DNA of 64,000 bases from Gaiellasilicea sp963850995. Its GTDB lineage: Bacteria; Actinomycetota; Thermoleophilia; Gaiellales; Gaiellaceae. Below, one piece after another: positions 48,875 to 56,597 of this stretch. The first letter of the stretch is position 1, and each line of letters starts with the position of its first letter. The notes under the pieces are model-generated. The model saw only the letters and a list, made by a program, of their open reading frames with translations, did no database searches and had not been told where the DNA came from. The translations under genes and the position numbers were made by a program. The stretch spans positions 1 to 64,000 of the forward strand of contig CAWKNQ010000015.1 of assembly GCA_963850995.1 (NCBI GenBank), given 5' to 3'.

Positions 48875-50221
48875 CTACCCCTTGCCGACGCTCGAGTGCG
48901 CGGCTTCGCGGTTGTTCTCCGCCGCGTCCGCCTCGAGGAGGAAGCCCGCGGCGACGTTGGCCTCGTCGACGTGCGTGACCGCGCTGACGTAGCGCCCGTG
49001 GTTTCGGTAGAGGTCGCCAAGTTGCGCGTCGTCGAAGGGGATGTGGGTGCCGAAGAGGATGCAGAACGAGGGGCCCGAGTTCGAGCCGGTGTTCAGCGCC
49101 GTCGGCACCGCGACCTGCGAGAGCTGGATGCCGCCTTGCGCCAGCCCGAGCGCGTTGCGGACCTTCGTCGTCCCGGTGAACTCGAGGTAGGGCGCGTGTG
49201 GCGGCGGCGCCCCGCCGTCGACCCAGCGGGCGAGATGCCCGTACGCGGCCTGGATCGCCTGGCTGAGCGGGACGCGGCTGAAGTGTGGGTTCGTGCACTG
49301 GTAGACCGGCGCCGCGCCGAGATCCCGGACCTGGAGCGGAGCGCGGTACTCCGAGCCCTCCCACCCCGAATGCGCCGCTCCGGCGACCTCCCAGCGGCGG
49401 AAGACGTCGCTGTCGGGGCGCCGCGTGAGCGGGTTCGTCACGTCCGTCTCGGAGAGCACCTGGATGATCGGCTCCGAGCCGACCCGCGAGGGGGCGGTAC
49501 CGACGATGAATGCGTAGCCGTCGAAGACCGGCAGCTCCTGCGGCAAGACCGAGTTGTAGTAGATCGTCATCCGGCCGGCGGATTGCGACGCGCCAATGCC
49601 GAGCACGCGCTCGGCCTCGAGCCCGCCCAGGAGGTCGCCGACGACCTCGCCGGCCTGCGCAAAGATGTCGTACGAGAGCTGGTCGGTCGTGAACGCGCCG
49701 CCGCCGGTGACGTCGAGCCCGCCGTAGCGGGTCGGGCTCCAGCCGCGTAGCTGGTCGACGCCGACGCGCTGTGCCGACACGCCGACCCACGCGTAGCCGT
49801 CGCGCACGTGCCTACGGTTCCACAGGGCGTCCAGGTCGTAGCCGGCCGTGACGTTCTGCCACTCCACCAGGACGGTGCCGTTGAAGCGATCCTGGGAGGC
49901 CGGGCGCCGGACGATGACACGCGTCCGATACGGCACGTCGGCGGCGAGCTTCGCGCCTGCCGTCGAGTACGCGTCGGCGAGGCCGGAGAGATAGAACTCC
50001 TCCTCCACGTACCCGTCGGCGGCGAGATCGAGCCAGGTCGAGAAGAACGGGTACGTCCCGCTGAGCACGGGCGATGCCGGATCCCCCGGCACGGCGCCCG
50101 GAAGCGGGCCATCGACAGTTGCGGCGGGAGAGACGGATGGAACTGTGAGGAAGGCGGCCAGCGCGAGCACCGCGATGAGTGCCCGCCTCGGCCTGCGAAG
50201 ACGATTGGACGTCGTGACCAC
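48875..50221 (-). CDS. Secreted alpha/beta hydrolase-domain protein
   Basis: 448 residues. Signal peptide with hydrophobic core ALIAVLALAAFLTVPSV and likely cleavage after SPAA. The mature protein starts with a beta-rich VDGPLPGAVPGDPASP region; the family blocks are RVIVRRPASQDRFNGTVLVE, WQNVTAGYDLDALW, YAWVGVSAQRVGVDQLRGW and the nucleophile elbow LGIGASQSAGRMTIYYNS. Further on are GYAFIVGTAPSRV and a histidine-containing WEVAGAAHSGWEG. This is the large alpha/beta-hydrolase-domain family of secreted actinobacterial and proteobacterial proteins, presumed esterases. Confidence 0.8.
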   Translation of the reverse strand: MVTTSNRLRRPRRALIAVLALAAFLTVPSVSPAATVDGPLPGAVPGDPASPVLSGTYPFFSTWLDLAADGYVEEEFYLSGLADAYSTAGAKLAADVPYRTRVIVRRPASQDRFNGTVLVEWQNVTAGYDLDALWNRRHVRDGYAWVGVSAQRVGVDQLRGWSPTRYGGLDVTGGGAFTTDQLSYDIFAQAGEVVGDLLGGLEAERVLGIGASQSAGRMTIYYNSVLPQELPVFDGYAFIVGTAPSRVGSEPIIQVLSETDVTNPLTRRPDSDVFRRWEVAGAAHSGWEGSEYRAPLQVRDLGAAPVYQCTNPHFSRVPLSQAIQAAYGHLARWVDGGAPPPHAPYLEFTGTTKVRNALGLAQGGIQLSQVAVPTALNTGSNSGPSFCILFGTHIPFDDAQLGDLYRNHGRYVSAVTHVDEANVAAGFLLEADAAENNREAAHSSVGKG

Positions 50222-50322
50222 GTCGGCCTCCTTTGCTCGAACTTGGACAACCCGGCGTGCGGCGCGGCGGATCTTTGCACGCCGGCCGTCCGGATGAAGG
50301 TGCGTGCGGGCCTAAACCCGAC

Positions 50323-51186
50323 TCAGCCGCGGTTCGGAGCGCCGATGCCGCACAAGCCGGCGCTCTCGCAGGGTGAGTGGTCGGCGGTCACCACGACCTT
50401 GCGTCTTCCGTTCGAGTGCGTCGAGAGCGTGAAGCGCACCCAGGCGCTGTTGTTCGCGTCGTCGGTCTCGAGGAAGGCATCGTCCGGGTCTGTCGTGGAG
50501 ACGAGGTAGTAGTCGTCGCCGTCTGGCGCGCCGGTGAGATCGAGCTCCTGCCCGGTCGTCGCCTGGTGGTACTGGTCCACCCAACCCGCTCCGACGCCCT
50601 GGAAGCTCCCGAAGCAGTCCCAGAACGTTCGCTGGCTCGTCCCCGCGTTGCCGTCGAGCCGATAGATCTCGACGAGGCAGAACCCGACTTTGAACGAGCT
50701 GTTCCCGACGATCGCTCCGGTCGGCCCGCCCTCGCGGACCTCGAATCGGGCCACGTCAGCCGTGTGCCAGTGGTGGTGGTCGGCGTGGTACTCGAAAATC
50801 GACGCCGCCTCCTCGTGGAGCAGCTCGTAGCAGGCGGTCACCTGCTTCGGCTGCGTGCCGCATTCGTACCGTTCGTTGTTCGAGCGGATTTGCTGAAACG
50901 CGGTCGTCGTGGGGTTCAGCCCGAGCTCGTGTTCAGGGCGGAGCGCCCACGGGCCCGGACCGGAGTTCGCAATTCCGTTCGAGAAACGCAGAAGGTCGCG
51001 CTGGTGCTCGTTGACCAGGTTCAGGTGAGTCGGTACGACCGTCCGCAGATCCGGGTAGTACGCGCTCAGGCCGACGGGCTCAGCGGGAGCCGGTGCCGCT
51101 CGAAACGCGAAGACGAGCGCGACCAGCGGAACGATCGTGCTCACTGCAAGGACCCAGATCCGCCGCTTTCGCCCGACTGCGCCCAT
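50323..51186 (-). CDS. Lysyl-oxidase-like copper protein, membrane-anchored or secreted
   Basis: 287 residues from ATG 51186, chosen for AGGAGG four bases upstream; the longer frame runs into the inverted-repeat element at 51,245. N-terminal membrane segment RIWVLAVSTIVPLVALVFAF. The catalytic region contains EYHADHHHWHTADVARFEV, the copper-binding WxWHxxHxHxH-like motif of lysyl oxidases, preceded by GSGPW-like NSGPGPWALRPEHELG. Then GFCLVEIYRLDG, TFWDCFGSFQGVGAGWVDQY, DDYYLVSTTDP and paired cysteines near the end. Lysyl oxidases oxidise peptidyl lysine to aldehyde using copper and a lysine-tyrosyl quinone. In bacteria the substrate is unknown. Confidence 0.78.
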   Translation of the reverse strand: MGAVGRKRRIWVLAVSTIVPLVALVFAFRAAPAPAEPVGLSAYYPDLRTVVPTHLNLVNEHQRDLLRFSNGIANSGPGPWALRPEHELGLNPTTTAFQQIRSNNERYECGTQPKQVTACYELLHEEAASIFEYHADHHHWHTADVARFEVREGGPTGAIVGNSSFKVGFCLVEIYRLDGNAGTSQRTFWDCFGSFQGVGAGWVDQYHQATTGQELDLTGAPDGDDYYLVSTTDPDDAFLETDDANNSAWVRFTLSTHSNGRRKVVVTADHSPCESAGLCGIGAPNRG

Positions 51187-51244
51187 CCCGCCTCCTGGTT
51201 TGTCGAACGACTGCCAACGCTCGGTCGACGACGAGCTTACGACA

Positions 51245-51413
51245 CTAGATGATTGATCGGCAATTACCGCACTCGCGGATGACGACCCAGACACGGCGCC
51301 GGGAGCCACCCTCGACCTTGCCAAGGCAACCAGCCTTGGCCGCGGCCGAGTGCGGCCCCCTGCTTGGTCTGGATCGCCCCCGCGAGCACGCCAATTACCG
51401 ATCAACCATCTAG
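51245..51413. mobile_element. 169-bp inverted-repeat element (MITE-like)
   Basis: Ends are imperfect inverted repeats of about 34 bp: CTAGATGATTGATCGGCAAT... at 51,245 and, on the opposite strand from 51,413, CTAGATGGTTGATCGGTAAT... Differences are scattered. The interior has no coding capacity but a nested GCCAAGGC/GCCTTGGC hairpin. Both ends are CTAG. No transposase is nearby, so it is a candidate non-autonomous element. Confidence 0.6.
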
Positions 51414-51426
51414 AGGCAGAGCACCA

Positions 51427-51858
51427 CTACGGCCAGCGGCGCGGCAGCTGAGGATTGGGGAAGAACCGGGCGAGCGGCTTCCGGATGTGCCCGAGGAGGC
51501 GGTTGGCCGCGGTAACGAGCGACGTGAGCCTGAGACGGCGCAGCGCCTGGCCCAACCAGCGGGTGGCGGCGATGTGCTCGAGGACGCGGATCGCTGCCGG
51601 CCCGTGCATCAGCCGCATTCCCGTGGGTTCGATCAGCTGCCACGACTCCGCCACTTGTTGCTCGGGGATGCGGTCGGCGTAGGGCGCGGCCGCCTCGTCG
51701 TCACGGCTCAGGAGCGCCAGCCGCTCCGTCCGATCCAGCCTCGCGACGAGCCGCGCCAGTGCCCGGCAGAACGGGCAGCCGCCGTCGAACATGAGCAGGG
51801 GCCGCCGAGGCGGAGGAACGTCGCCGAGCCACGACGGGTCGAACACGAAGCGATCCAC
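51427..51858 (-). CDS. DCC-family thiol-disulfide oxidoreductase (DUF393)
   Basis: 143 residues. Core motif PLLMFDGGCPFCRALARLVA with the DGxCxxC signature of the thioredoxin-like DCC family, then RLALLSRDDEAAAPY, an EPTGMRLMHGPAAIRVLEHI segment and a C-terminal basic helix-rich tail (WLGQALRRLRLTSLVTAANR). Probably cytoplasmic or membrane-associated dithiol/disulfide exchange; physiological role unknown. Confidence 0.82.
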   Translation of the reverse strand: MDRFVFDPSWLGDVPPPRRPLLMFDGGCPFCRALARLVARLDRTERLALLSRDDEAAAPYADRIPEQQVAESWQLIEPTGMRLMHGPAAIRVLEHIAATRWLGQALRRLRLTSLVTAANRLLGHIRKPLARFFPNPQLPRRWP

Positions 51859-51874
51859 GAGTCGGCAGTATCGA

Positions 51875-52075
51875 CTACGGCTCTGTACGACAGGCGTAGT
51901 CAGCTCGTCGCACGAGAATGCTCGCCGCGGCCAAGAGGCTGACCGGGACCGCGATCAGTGCCCAACGTGTCGGAGCCGTCTCCGCATCCCCGAGTGAAAG
52001 CGAGACCCCGAGGAGAGCCAGCAGGCCGAGCAGGTAGAGGACAGCGGCCGCGGTCGGCCATCGGCGACTGTTCAT
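51875..52075 (-). CDS. Small two-helix membrane protein
   Basis: 66 residues; ATG overlaps the preceding stop by four bases (ATGA). Two hydrophobic segments (AAAVLYLLGLLALLGVSLSL and WALIAVPVSLLAAASILV) with short polar ends. Last of three coupled membrane genes under the TetR-type operators at 52,842-52,934. No family recognised. Confidence 0.6.
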   Translation of the reverse strand: MNSRRWPTAAAVLYLLGLLALLGVSLSLGDAETAPTRWALIAVPVSLLAAASILVRRADYACRTEP

Positions 52076-52608
52076 GACTCGATCGGCCGTCGCGGCCAGA
52101 GCGTGTAGCTGAACGAGACGACAAAGTCGATCGCGAGGATCAACGTCCAGAGCGCTGCGACGTTCAGCAACGCCCAGGTCCGGTCGAGGTCGCCGACGAC
52201 CAGCACCCCGAGCCCGAGCAGAGCCGAGCCCGTGGCCCACGCGACCAGGTGGCGCAGCCACTCGCGCCGCTCGTGGGCTGCGTGTCGGGTGCCCGTGCGA
52301 GGCGGGAGCTGGGGGGACGGCCCGCCGGCGAACCGGTGCGCGAAGCGAACGTCGGCCCAGTCGATGATCCGCTTGCCCCACGCGACCGAGACGCCGATGT
52401 AGACGGCCGCGAGCGCATGTGGGAGCGCCGCTTCGCCGCCGCGCCTGAGATCGATCGTCGTGACGGCAAGCAGGGCGAGGTCGACCACCGGCGTCGCGAC
52501 GAGGAGTGCCATCCCCAGCCGCGGCCGGCCGAGCACGTAGCGAGCCGCGAGGCCCGAAACGAGGACGAGCCAGAACGCGACCTCGGCGGCGACGATGAGA
52601 GCGATCAC
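52072..52608 (-). CDS. Integral membrane protein (TetR-associated operon)
   Basis: 178 residues from GTG 52608, with GAGGA eight bases upstream; GTG overlaps the preceding stop (GTGA). About five hydrophobic segments (VIALIVAAEVAFWLVLVSGL, PRLGMALLVATPVVDLALLA, ALPHALAAVYIGVSVAWGKR, WATGSALLGLGVLVVGDL, WTLILAIDFVVSFSYTLW). Similar integral membrane proteins occur next to TetR regulators in actinobacteria; function unknown, possibly resistance or membrane homeostasis. Confidence 0.75.
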   Translation of the reverse strand: MIALIVAAEVAFWLVLVSGLAARYVLGRPRLGMALLVATPVVDLALLAVTTIDLRRGGEAALPHALAAVYIGVSVAWGKRIIDWADVRFAHRFAGGPSPQLPPRTGTRHAAHERREWLRHLVAWATGSALLGLGVLVVGDLDRTWALLNVAALWTLILAIDFVVSFSYTLWPRRPIES

Positions 52609-52821
52609 GACCGCTGTCCTCGATAGATCGCCGTGACGAGCGCAACCCCTCCGATCACGATGGCTGCCGTCAGCGTGGCCCGAAGCCACCATGCAGCATC
52701 ACCGGCAAGGAGCTGCTCCTTTGGCCAGGTTCGCCGGAGCGATGACCAGGACGTAGATCCACCAGGGTGCCCATCTGCGCGATTGCTGAGCAGGCAGAGT
52801 GGCTTGAGACTGAGAATTCAT
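52605..52821 (-). CDS. Small membrane protein, first gene of the operon, one extra base
   Basis: ATG 52821 with AAAGGAG nine bases upstream. MNSQSQATLPAQQSRRWAPW then WIYVLVIAPANLAK; an extra base near 52,718 shifts the frame, which resumes EQLLAGDAAWWLRATLTAAI and VIGGVALVTAIYRGQRS to the TGA that overlaps the next gene. Two membrane segments, about 71 residues. Divergent from the TetR gene, with the operators between them. Confidence 0.6.
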
Positions 52822-52841
52822 GTGCTCTGCTCCTTTGGTTC

Positions 52842-52857
52842 TAGTACAACTGTACTA
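52842..52857. promoter_or_regulatory. TetR-type operator 1
   Basis: Perfect dyad TAGTAC-AACT-GTACTA, 20 bp upstream of the small membrane gene start. Same arms as operator 2. Confidence 0.8.
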
Positions 52858-52918
52858 ACGATGCTCGCAGAGCTCTGTTCCCCGTCGCGTACGGCTGCCT
52901 TGCGTCTCGGGGTTCGGT

Positions 52919-52934
52919 TAGTACGAACGTACTA
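52919..52934. promoter_or_regulatory. TetR-type operator 2
   Basis: Perfect dyad TAGTAC-GAAC-GTACTA, 10 bp upstream of the TetR GTG. With operator 1 (77 bp away, centre to centre) it should let the regulator control itself and the divergent operon. Confidence 0.8.
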
Positions 52935-52944
52935 GAGTGCGGCG

Positions 52945-53529
52945 GTGGCCACGATCGACAGCCCGTCTCGCCGCCGCGAGCTAGGGGAAGCGCTCTGGCG
53001 CGTCGTCCTGCGCGAGGGGATCGAGGCTGCCTCCGTTCGCAAGGTCGCAGCCGAGGCCGGCATCTCGAACGGGTCGCTGCGACACGTCTTCCCCAGCCAG
53101 TCGGAGCTCCTCGCCTTCGCTATGCAGCTGATCATCGACGAGGTCAGGCGGCGAGTCGCAGCCGTCGACGCCTCGGGCGACGTGCGAGACGTGGTGGAGC
53201 GCCGGCTGCACAGCCTCCTCGTCCTCGACGATGAGACCCGAGCGGTGTTCGACGTCTGGCTTGCCTTCGCCTCGCGCGCCCGCGTCGACGCGAGCCTGCG
53301 GCCGTTACGAGACCAGACGCACGCCGACGTGCGCGAGCTTTGCCGCCAGTCGATCAAGACGCTTCGTGCCGCCGGGAGGACTCGATCAAAGCTGGACGTC
53401 CGCTACGAGACCGAGCGACTTCACGCGCTCATCGACGGGATCGCGATGCACGCGACAGTCGACCCTGAGGTCACCACGCCGGCCCGGCAACGCAAGATCC
53501 TTTCGCGCCACCTCGACACGCTCGCCTGA
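52945..53529 (+). CDS. TetR/AcrR-family transcriptional regulator
   Basis: 194 residues, GTG start. HTH: RRRELGEALWRVVLREGIEA, ASVRKVAAEAGISNGSLRHV and FPSQSELLAFAMQLIIDE, the usual TetR helices 1-4. The C-terminal ligand domain resembles the BetI subgroup (LDDETRAVFDVWLAFASRAR, LHALIDGIAMHATVDPE). Expected to bind the two TAGTAC-N4-GTACTA operators and to repress the divergent membrane operon. Its last 59 bp overlap the convergent GFA gene. Confidence 0.92.
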   Translation: MATIDSPSRRRELGEALWRVVLREGIEAASVRKVAAEAGISNGSLRHVFPSQSELLAFAMQLIIDEVRRRVAAVDASGDVRDVVERRLHSLLVLDDETRAVFDVWLAFASRARVDASLRPLRDQTHADVRELCRQSIKTLRAAGRTRSKLDVRYETERLHALIDGIAMHATVDPEVTTPARQRKILSRHLDTLA

Positions 53530-53962
53530 GCTCGCGGTCTAGCGTCGCGTGCTCCTCGAACTGGGGTAAGTCGTCGGTGATCTCGAACCACGGTGCCTTG
53601 AAGCCGACGAAGATGTGGTGCGTCGGCCGAATGCTGGGAGCGTCGACGAGCGATCCCAACGCGACGTGCACGTAGGCGCCGTCCCGCACCACGGAGAAGA
53701 GGAGCGAGCCGCAAGCACCGCATCGTGTGTCGTTCAGGGCTGGCTCGCCGACGACGAGCAGGTTGTCCAGCCCGTCCGTGACCTGGAGCTTGTCCCGCTC
53801 GATGCCGCCCATCGCCTTGAACGCCGAGCCGGTCGCCGCCCGACAGCGTGAGCAGTGACAGTTCATCGCGTACCGGAATGCGTCCGCGACCCGATAGCGG
53901 ACCGCGCCGCACTGACACGTTCCGCTGAGCACTCTGTTGTTCGCGCTGCTTTCGGACGACAT
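53471..53962 (-). CDS. GFA/CENP-V-family zinc protein (formaldehyde-activating enzyme-like)
   Basis: 163 residues. VLSGTCQCGAVRYRV with CxC, NCHCSRCRAATGSAFKAMGG with CxxC and TRCGACGSLLFSVV complete the zinc-binding set of the GFA fold; the C-terminus has HIFVGFKAPWFEITDDLPQFEEH. GFA proteins are glutathione S-hydroxymethyltransferase-like or related hydrolases with many uncharacterised members, so formaldehyde activity should not be assumed. The 3' end overlaps the TetR gene on the other strand. Confidence 0.87.
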   Translation of the reverse strand: MSSESSANNRVLSGTCQCGAVRYRVADAFRYAMNCHCSRCRAATGSAFKAMGGIERDKLQVTDGLDNLLVVGEPALNDTRCGACGSLLFSVVRDGAYVHVALGSLVDAPSIRPTHHIFVGFKAPWFEITDDLPQFEEHATLDRELRRACRGGAKGSCVAGPAW

Positions 53963-54023
53963 GCAGCGACCTTATCCGGAGCCGTTGGCTGTGAACTAAC
54001 CGGTGTGTAGTTGACCCGCCGTC

Positions 54024-54390
54024 TCAGAGGAAGACGGCGCGGTCGATCCAGTCGCGTTGCGACGGGTAGAGCCGGAACCAGCGCTCGAGGCGGCGCTGCA
54101 TCTCGCCGTAGGCGTTCGTGGGAACGGTGCTGATGATGCAGCCATGGTGTAGGCGCCCTGCGTCGGCCCACTCACGGAGGATGTCGGGAAAGTCGTGCGT
54201 GTTGTGTGTCAGGGTGATGCGCCGCTGCTCCTGTGCAACGGCGAAGAGGATCGCGTCGTCGAGCTGCCGTCAGCTCGGCGGCGAAGCCGGCAGCGACGAC
54301 GTCATGGCCGCGCTCGCTGAGGATGCGCACGAGACTGTGGCTTGACAGATCGGCGTCGAGGAGAAGTCTGAGCGGTTCAGCTTCCTCCAT
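54024..54390 (-). CDS. DUF5615 PIN-like toxin candidate, one extra base
   Basis: ATG 54390, overlapping the antitoxin gene by 14 bp. LRLLLDADLSSHSLVRILSE and RGHDVVAAGFAAELTA form the N-terminal acid-containing part; after an extra base at about 54,261 the frame resumes DDAILFAVAQEQRRITLTHN, THDFPDILREWADAG and VPTNAYGEMQRRLERWFRLY to TGA at 54,024. The LLDADLS and THNTHDF acidic motifs match the Mut7-C/PIN-like DUF5615 nuclease family. About 121 residues. Partner: the DUF433 protein. Confidence 0.75.
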
Positions 54391-54824
54391 CGGCCGTTGC
54401 TTCCTGGTGCGACTCGATGAACGGGTAGCGCGTCAGGAGCTCCTGCTGGAGAGCGACGGCCGCGCGTGATCAGATCGTCGATCTCTTCGCCGAACTCCCG
54501 GTAATAGGCGAGGGCGATTCTGATCTGTCCAGGTGCGAGCCCGTACTCGTCGGCCAGCGCGCGCTCGTCGCCGAACTCGCGCATCAGGGAGACGATCTCC
54601 CAGACGTCGAGGCCGGAGCCGATCACCCACGCACGTCGGCGGTAGTCGTCGCCGCGGAAACCGATCCCCGGATAGCGCCGCGACCGGATCGACTCCGACG
54701 CGTACTCCTCGACCAGGGAGCCGCGAGGGCGCCGCAGCCGCCGCGCCTCCTCGCTGACGAACCGATCGTCCTCGGCGTGCAGTCGGATACTGAATGGCTG
54801 CGCCTTGGGTCCGCTCTGTGCCAC
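54377..54824 (-). CDS. DUF433-type antitoxin, one extra base
   Basis: GTG 54824. N-terminal part PFSIRLHAEDDRFVSEEARR resembles an RHH-like or flexible DNA-binding segment; then the DUF433 winged HTH: YPGIGFRGDDYRRRAWVIGS, GLDVWEIVSLMREFGDERAL, YGLAPGQIRIALAYYREF. An extra base near 54,460 precedes the C-terminal helix (AVALQQELLTRYPFIES) ending at 54,377. DUF433 and DUF5615 genes are commonly paired, antitoxin first, as here. Confidence 0.75.
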
Positions 54825-54894
54825 GATCGGAATGTAGCACAACCGCCTACGTCGTAGACGAACCACTACAAATTCCCACTGAGTAACGTCTACG

Positions 54895-56556
54895 CTACGG
54901 CTCGGGCTGGTCGACGTCCTTGAGGAACTGGTGCACGAAGGCGATCGCCATGCTCCCCTCGCCGACCGCCGCGGCGACGCGCTTCACCGGGGCGAACCGG
55001 ACGTCGCCGCACGCGAAGATGCCCGGGACGCTCGTCTCGAGGAGGTAGGGGTCACGCTCGAGCCCCCAGCGTCCTGCGGCCCGCACGTCGGAGCCCGTGA
55101 GGACGTAGCCGTTCGTCTCGAGTGCGATCTCAGGCGGCAGCCACGCCGTCTCGGCGTCGGCTCCGATGAAGATGTACAGGCCGCCGGACTCGAGCCGCGT
55201 CGTCTCGCCCGTCGCCCTGTTGCGGACGTCGATGGCCTCGAGCGAGCTCTCGCCGTGCGCAGCCACGACCTCCGTCTGGAACAGCGTGCTGACGTTCGAG
55301 CGAGATGCGAGCTGATCGACGAGATAGCGCGACATGCCCTTCTCGAGGCTCTCACCGCGGCCGATGATCGTGACGCTCCGCGCATGGGTCGAGAAGAAGG
55401 TGGCCGCCTGTCCCGCCGAGTTGCCGGTACCCACGATGTGGACGTCCAGGCCATGCGTGTTCGCCGCCTCGCTGCGCGCGGCGCCGTAGTGGATGCCCTT
55501 CCCGGCGAGCCGGTCGAACCCATCGATCGGCAACTGTCGCCACGCGACGCCGCAGGCGAGGATGATCGTGCGCGCCCGGAGGACGTCGCCGCCGTCGAGA
55601 CACACCTGGTGGGTCGCGGCATCGATCCGGTCGATCGACCGGGTCACGAGGATCTCGGCGCCGAGCCGCCGCGCCTGCTGCAGCGCACGGCTCGCCAGCT
55701 CGTCCCCCGACACGCCTGAGGGGAAGCCGAGGTAGTTCTCGATCCGGGACGACGTGCCGGCCTGGCCACCCGGCGCCTCCCGCTCGATCACGACCGTCCG
55801 GAGACCCTCCGACGCGCCGTACACGGCCGCCGCGAGCCCCGCGGGACCCGCGCCGACGATCAGCGTGTCGTACTCGGCGGCGTCCGGTTCCGTGCCGAGC
55901 TCCAGTAGCTCGGCGATCCGGCGGAGCTGCGGCCGGATGACGGTCTTGCCGCCGACGACGCGAACGGTCGGACGATCGTCCTCGGTCGGTACCGGCCCGC
56001 CCCATTGCTCCTCGGCGTCAGGCGCGTCGGGCGCGATCCACCTGAACGTGACCTGATTGCGGTCGAGGAAGCGTCGCAGCTGCGTGCACGACGCGTCCCA
56101 GCGATCTCCGACCACGATCGCGCGTGGGGGAGGCCGATCCGCTGTGATGCCTTGCAGCCCACCGATCCGCTCGCGCGCCACGACACCGAGCCTCACTCCG
56201 ACATCGGGTACCGCGGCCGCGAGCGCATGGTAGTCCTGCGCCTCGATCCGGATCAGGCGCGACTCCTCGACAGCACGAAACCCGAACGGGAAGGTCGTCC
56301 CGAGCACGATCGGGACCTCCCCGACGAGGTCGCCGACGTCGCGGGCCCCGACAACGCGCTCGATCCCGTCGACGTACGCGACCGTCTCGAGACGACCCTG
56401 GAGCACGGCGAAGAGCGCCCGCTCGTCACCCGCGTGGATCGCGTATTCACCTGGGACGACACGGATGTCCGCCGCGACCCGGGAAAGCCGTTCGAGCTCG
56501 GCCGTGCCGAGGTCGGCAAAGAGCGAGACTGCTGCGATCTCCTCGGCCGTCACCAT
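54895..56556 (-). CDS. Cyclic-nucleotide-binding-domain thioredoxin-reductase-like flavoprotein
   Basis: 553 residues from ATG 56556 (MVTAEEIAAVSLFADLGTAE). Residues 5-130 form a cNMP-binding domain (VVPGEYAIHAGDERALFAVL, DVGDLVGEVPIVLGTTFPFG). Residues 150-235 look like a degenerate glutaredoxin/thioredoxin fold (IVVGDRWDASCTQLRRFLDR). From about 245 is the FAD/NAD(P)H reductase (LIVGAGPAGLAAAVYGASEG, GGQAGTSSRIENYLGFP, VHIVGTGNSAGQAATFF, GIFACGDVRFAPVKRVAAAV). The redox CxxC of thioredoxin reductase is absent: only ACGVAW is found at that place. So it reduces something other than thioredoxin through the classic dithiol, or signals redox/nucleotide state. Confidence 0.88.
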   Translation of the reverse strand: MVTAEEIAAVSLFADLGTAELERLSRVAADIRVVPGEYAIHAGDERALFAVLQGRLETVAYVDGIERVVGARDVGDLVGEVPIVLGTTFPFGFRAVEESRLIRIEAQDYHALAAAVPDVGVRLGVVARERIGGLQGITADRPPPRAIVVGDRWDASCTQLRRFLDRNQVTFRWIAPDAPDAEEQWGGPVPTEDDRPTVRVVGGKTVIRPQLRRIAELLELGTEPDAAEYDTLIVGAGPAGLAAAVYGASEGLRTVVIEREAPGGQAGTSSRIENYLGFPSGVSGDELASRALQQARRLGAEILVTRSIDRIDAATHQVCLDGGDVLRARTIILACGVAWRQLPIDGFDRLAGKGIHYGAARSEAANTHGLDVHIVGTGNSAGQAATFFSTHARSVTIIGRGESLEKGMSRYLVDQLASRSNVSTLFQTEVVAAHGESSLEAIDVRNRATGETTRLESGGLYIFIGADAETAWLPPEIALETNGYVLTGSDVRAAGRWGLERDPYLLETSVPGIFACGDVRFAPVKRVAAAVGEGSMAIAFVHQFLKDVDQPEP

Positions 56557-56597
56557 GTGCGGCAACGCTACGCGACTACCGGCGAGCTTGGTGCGTC

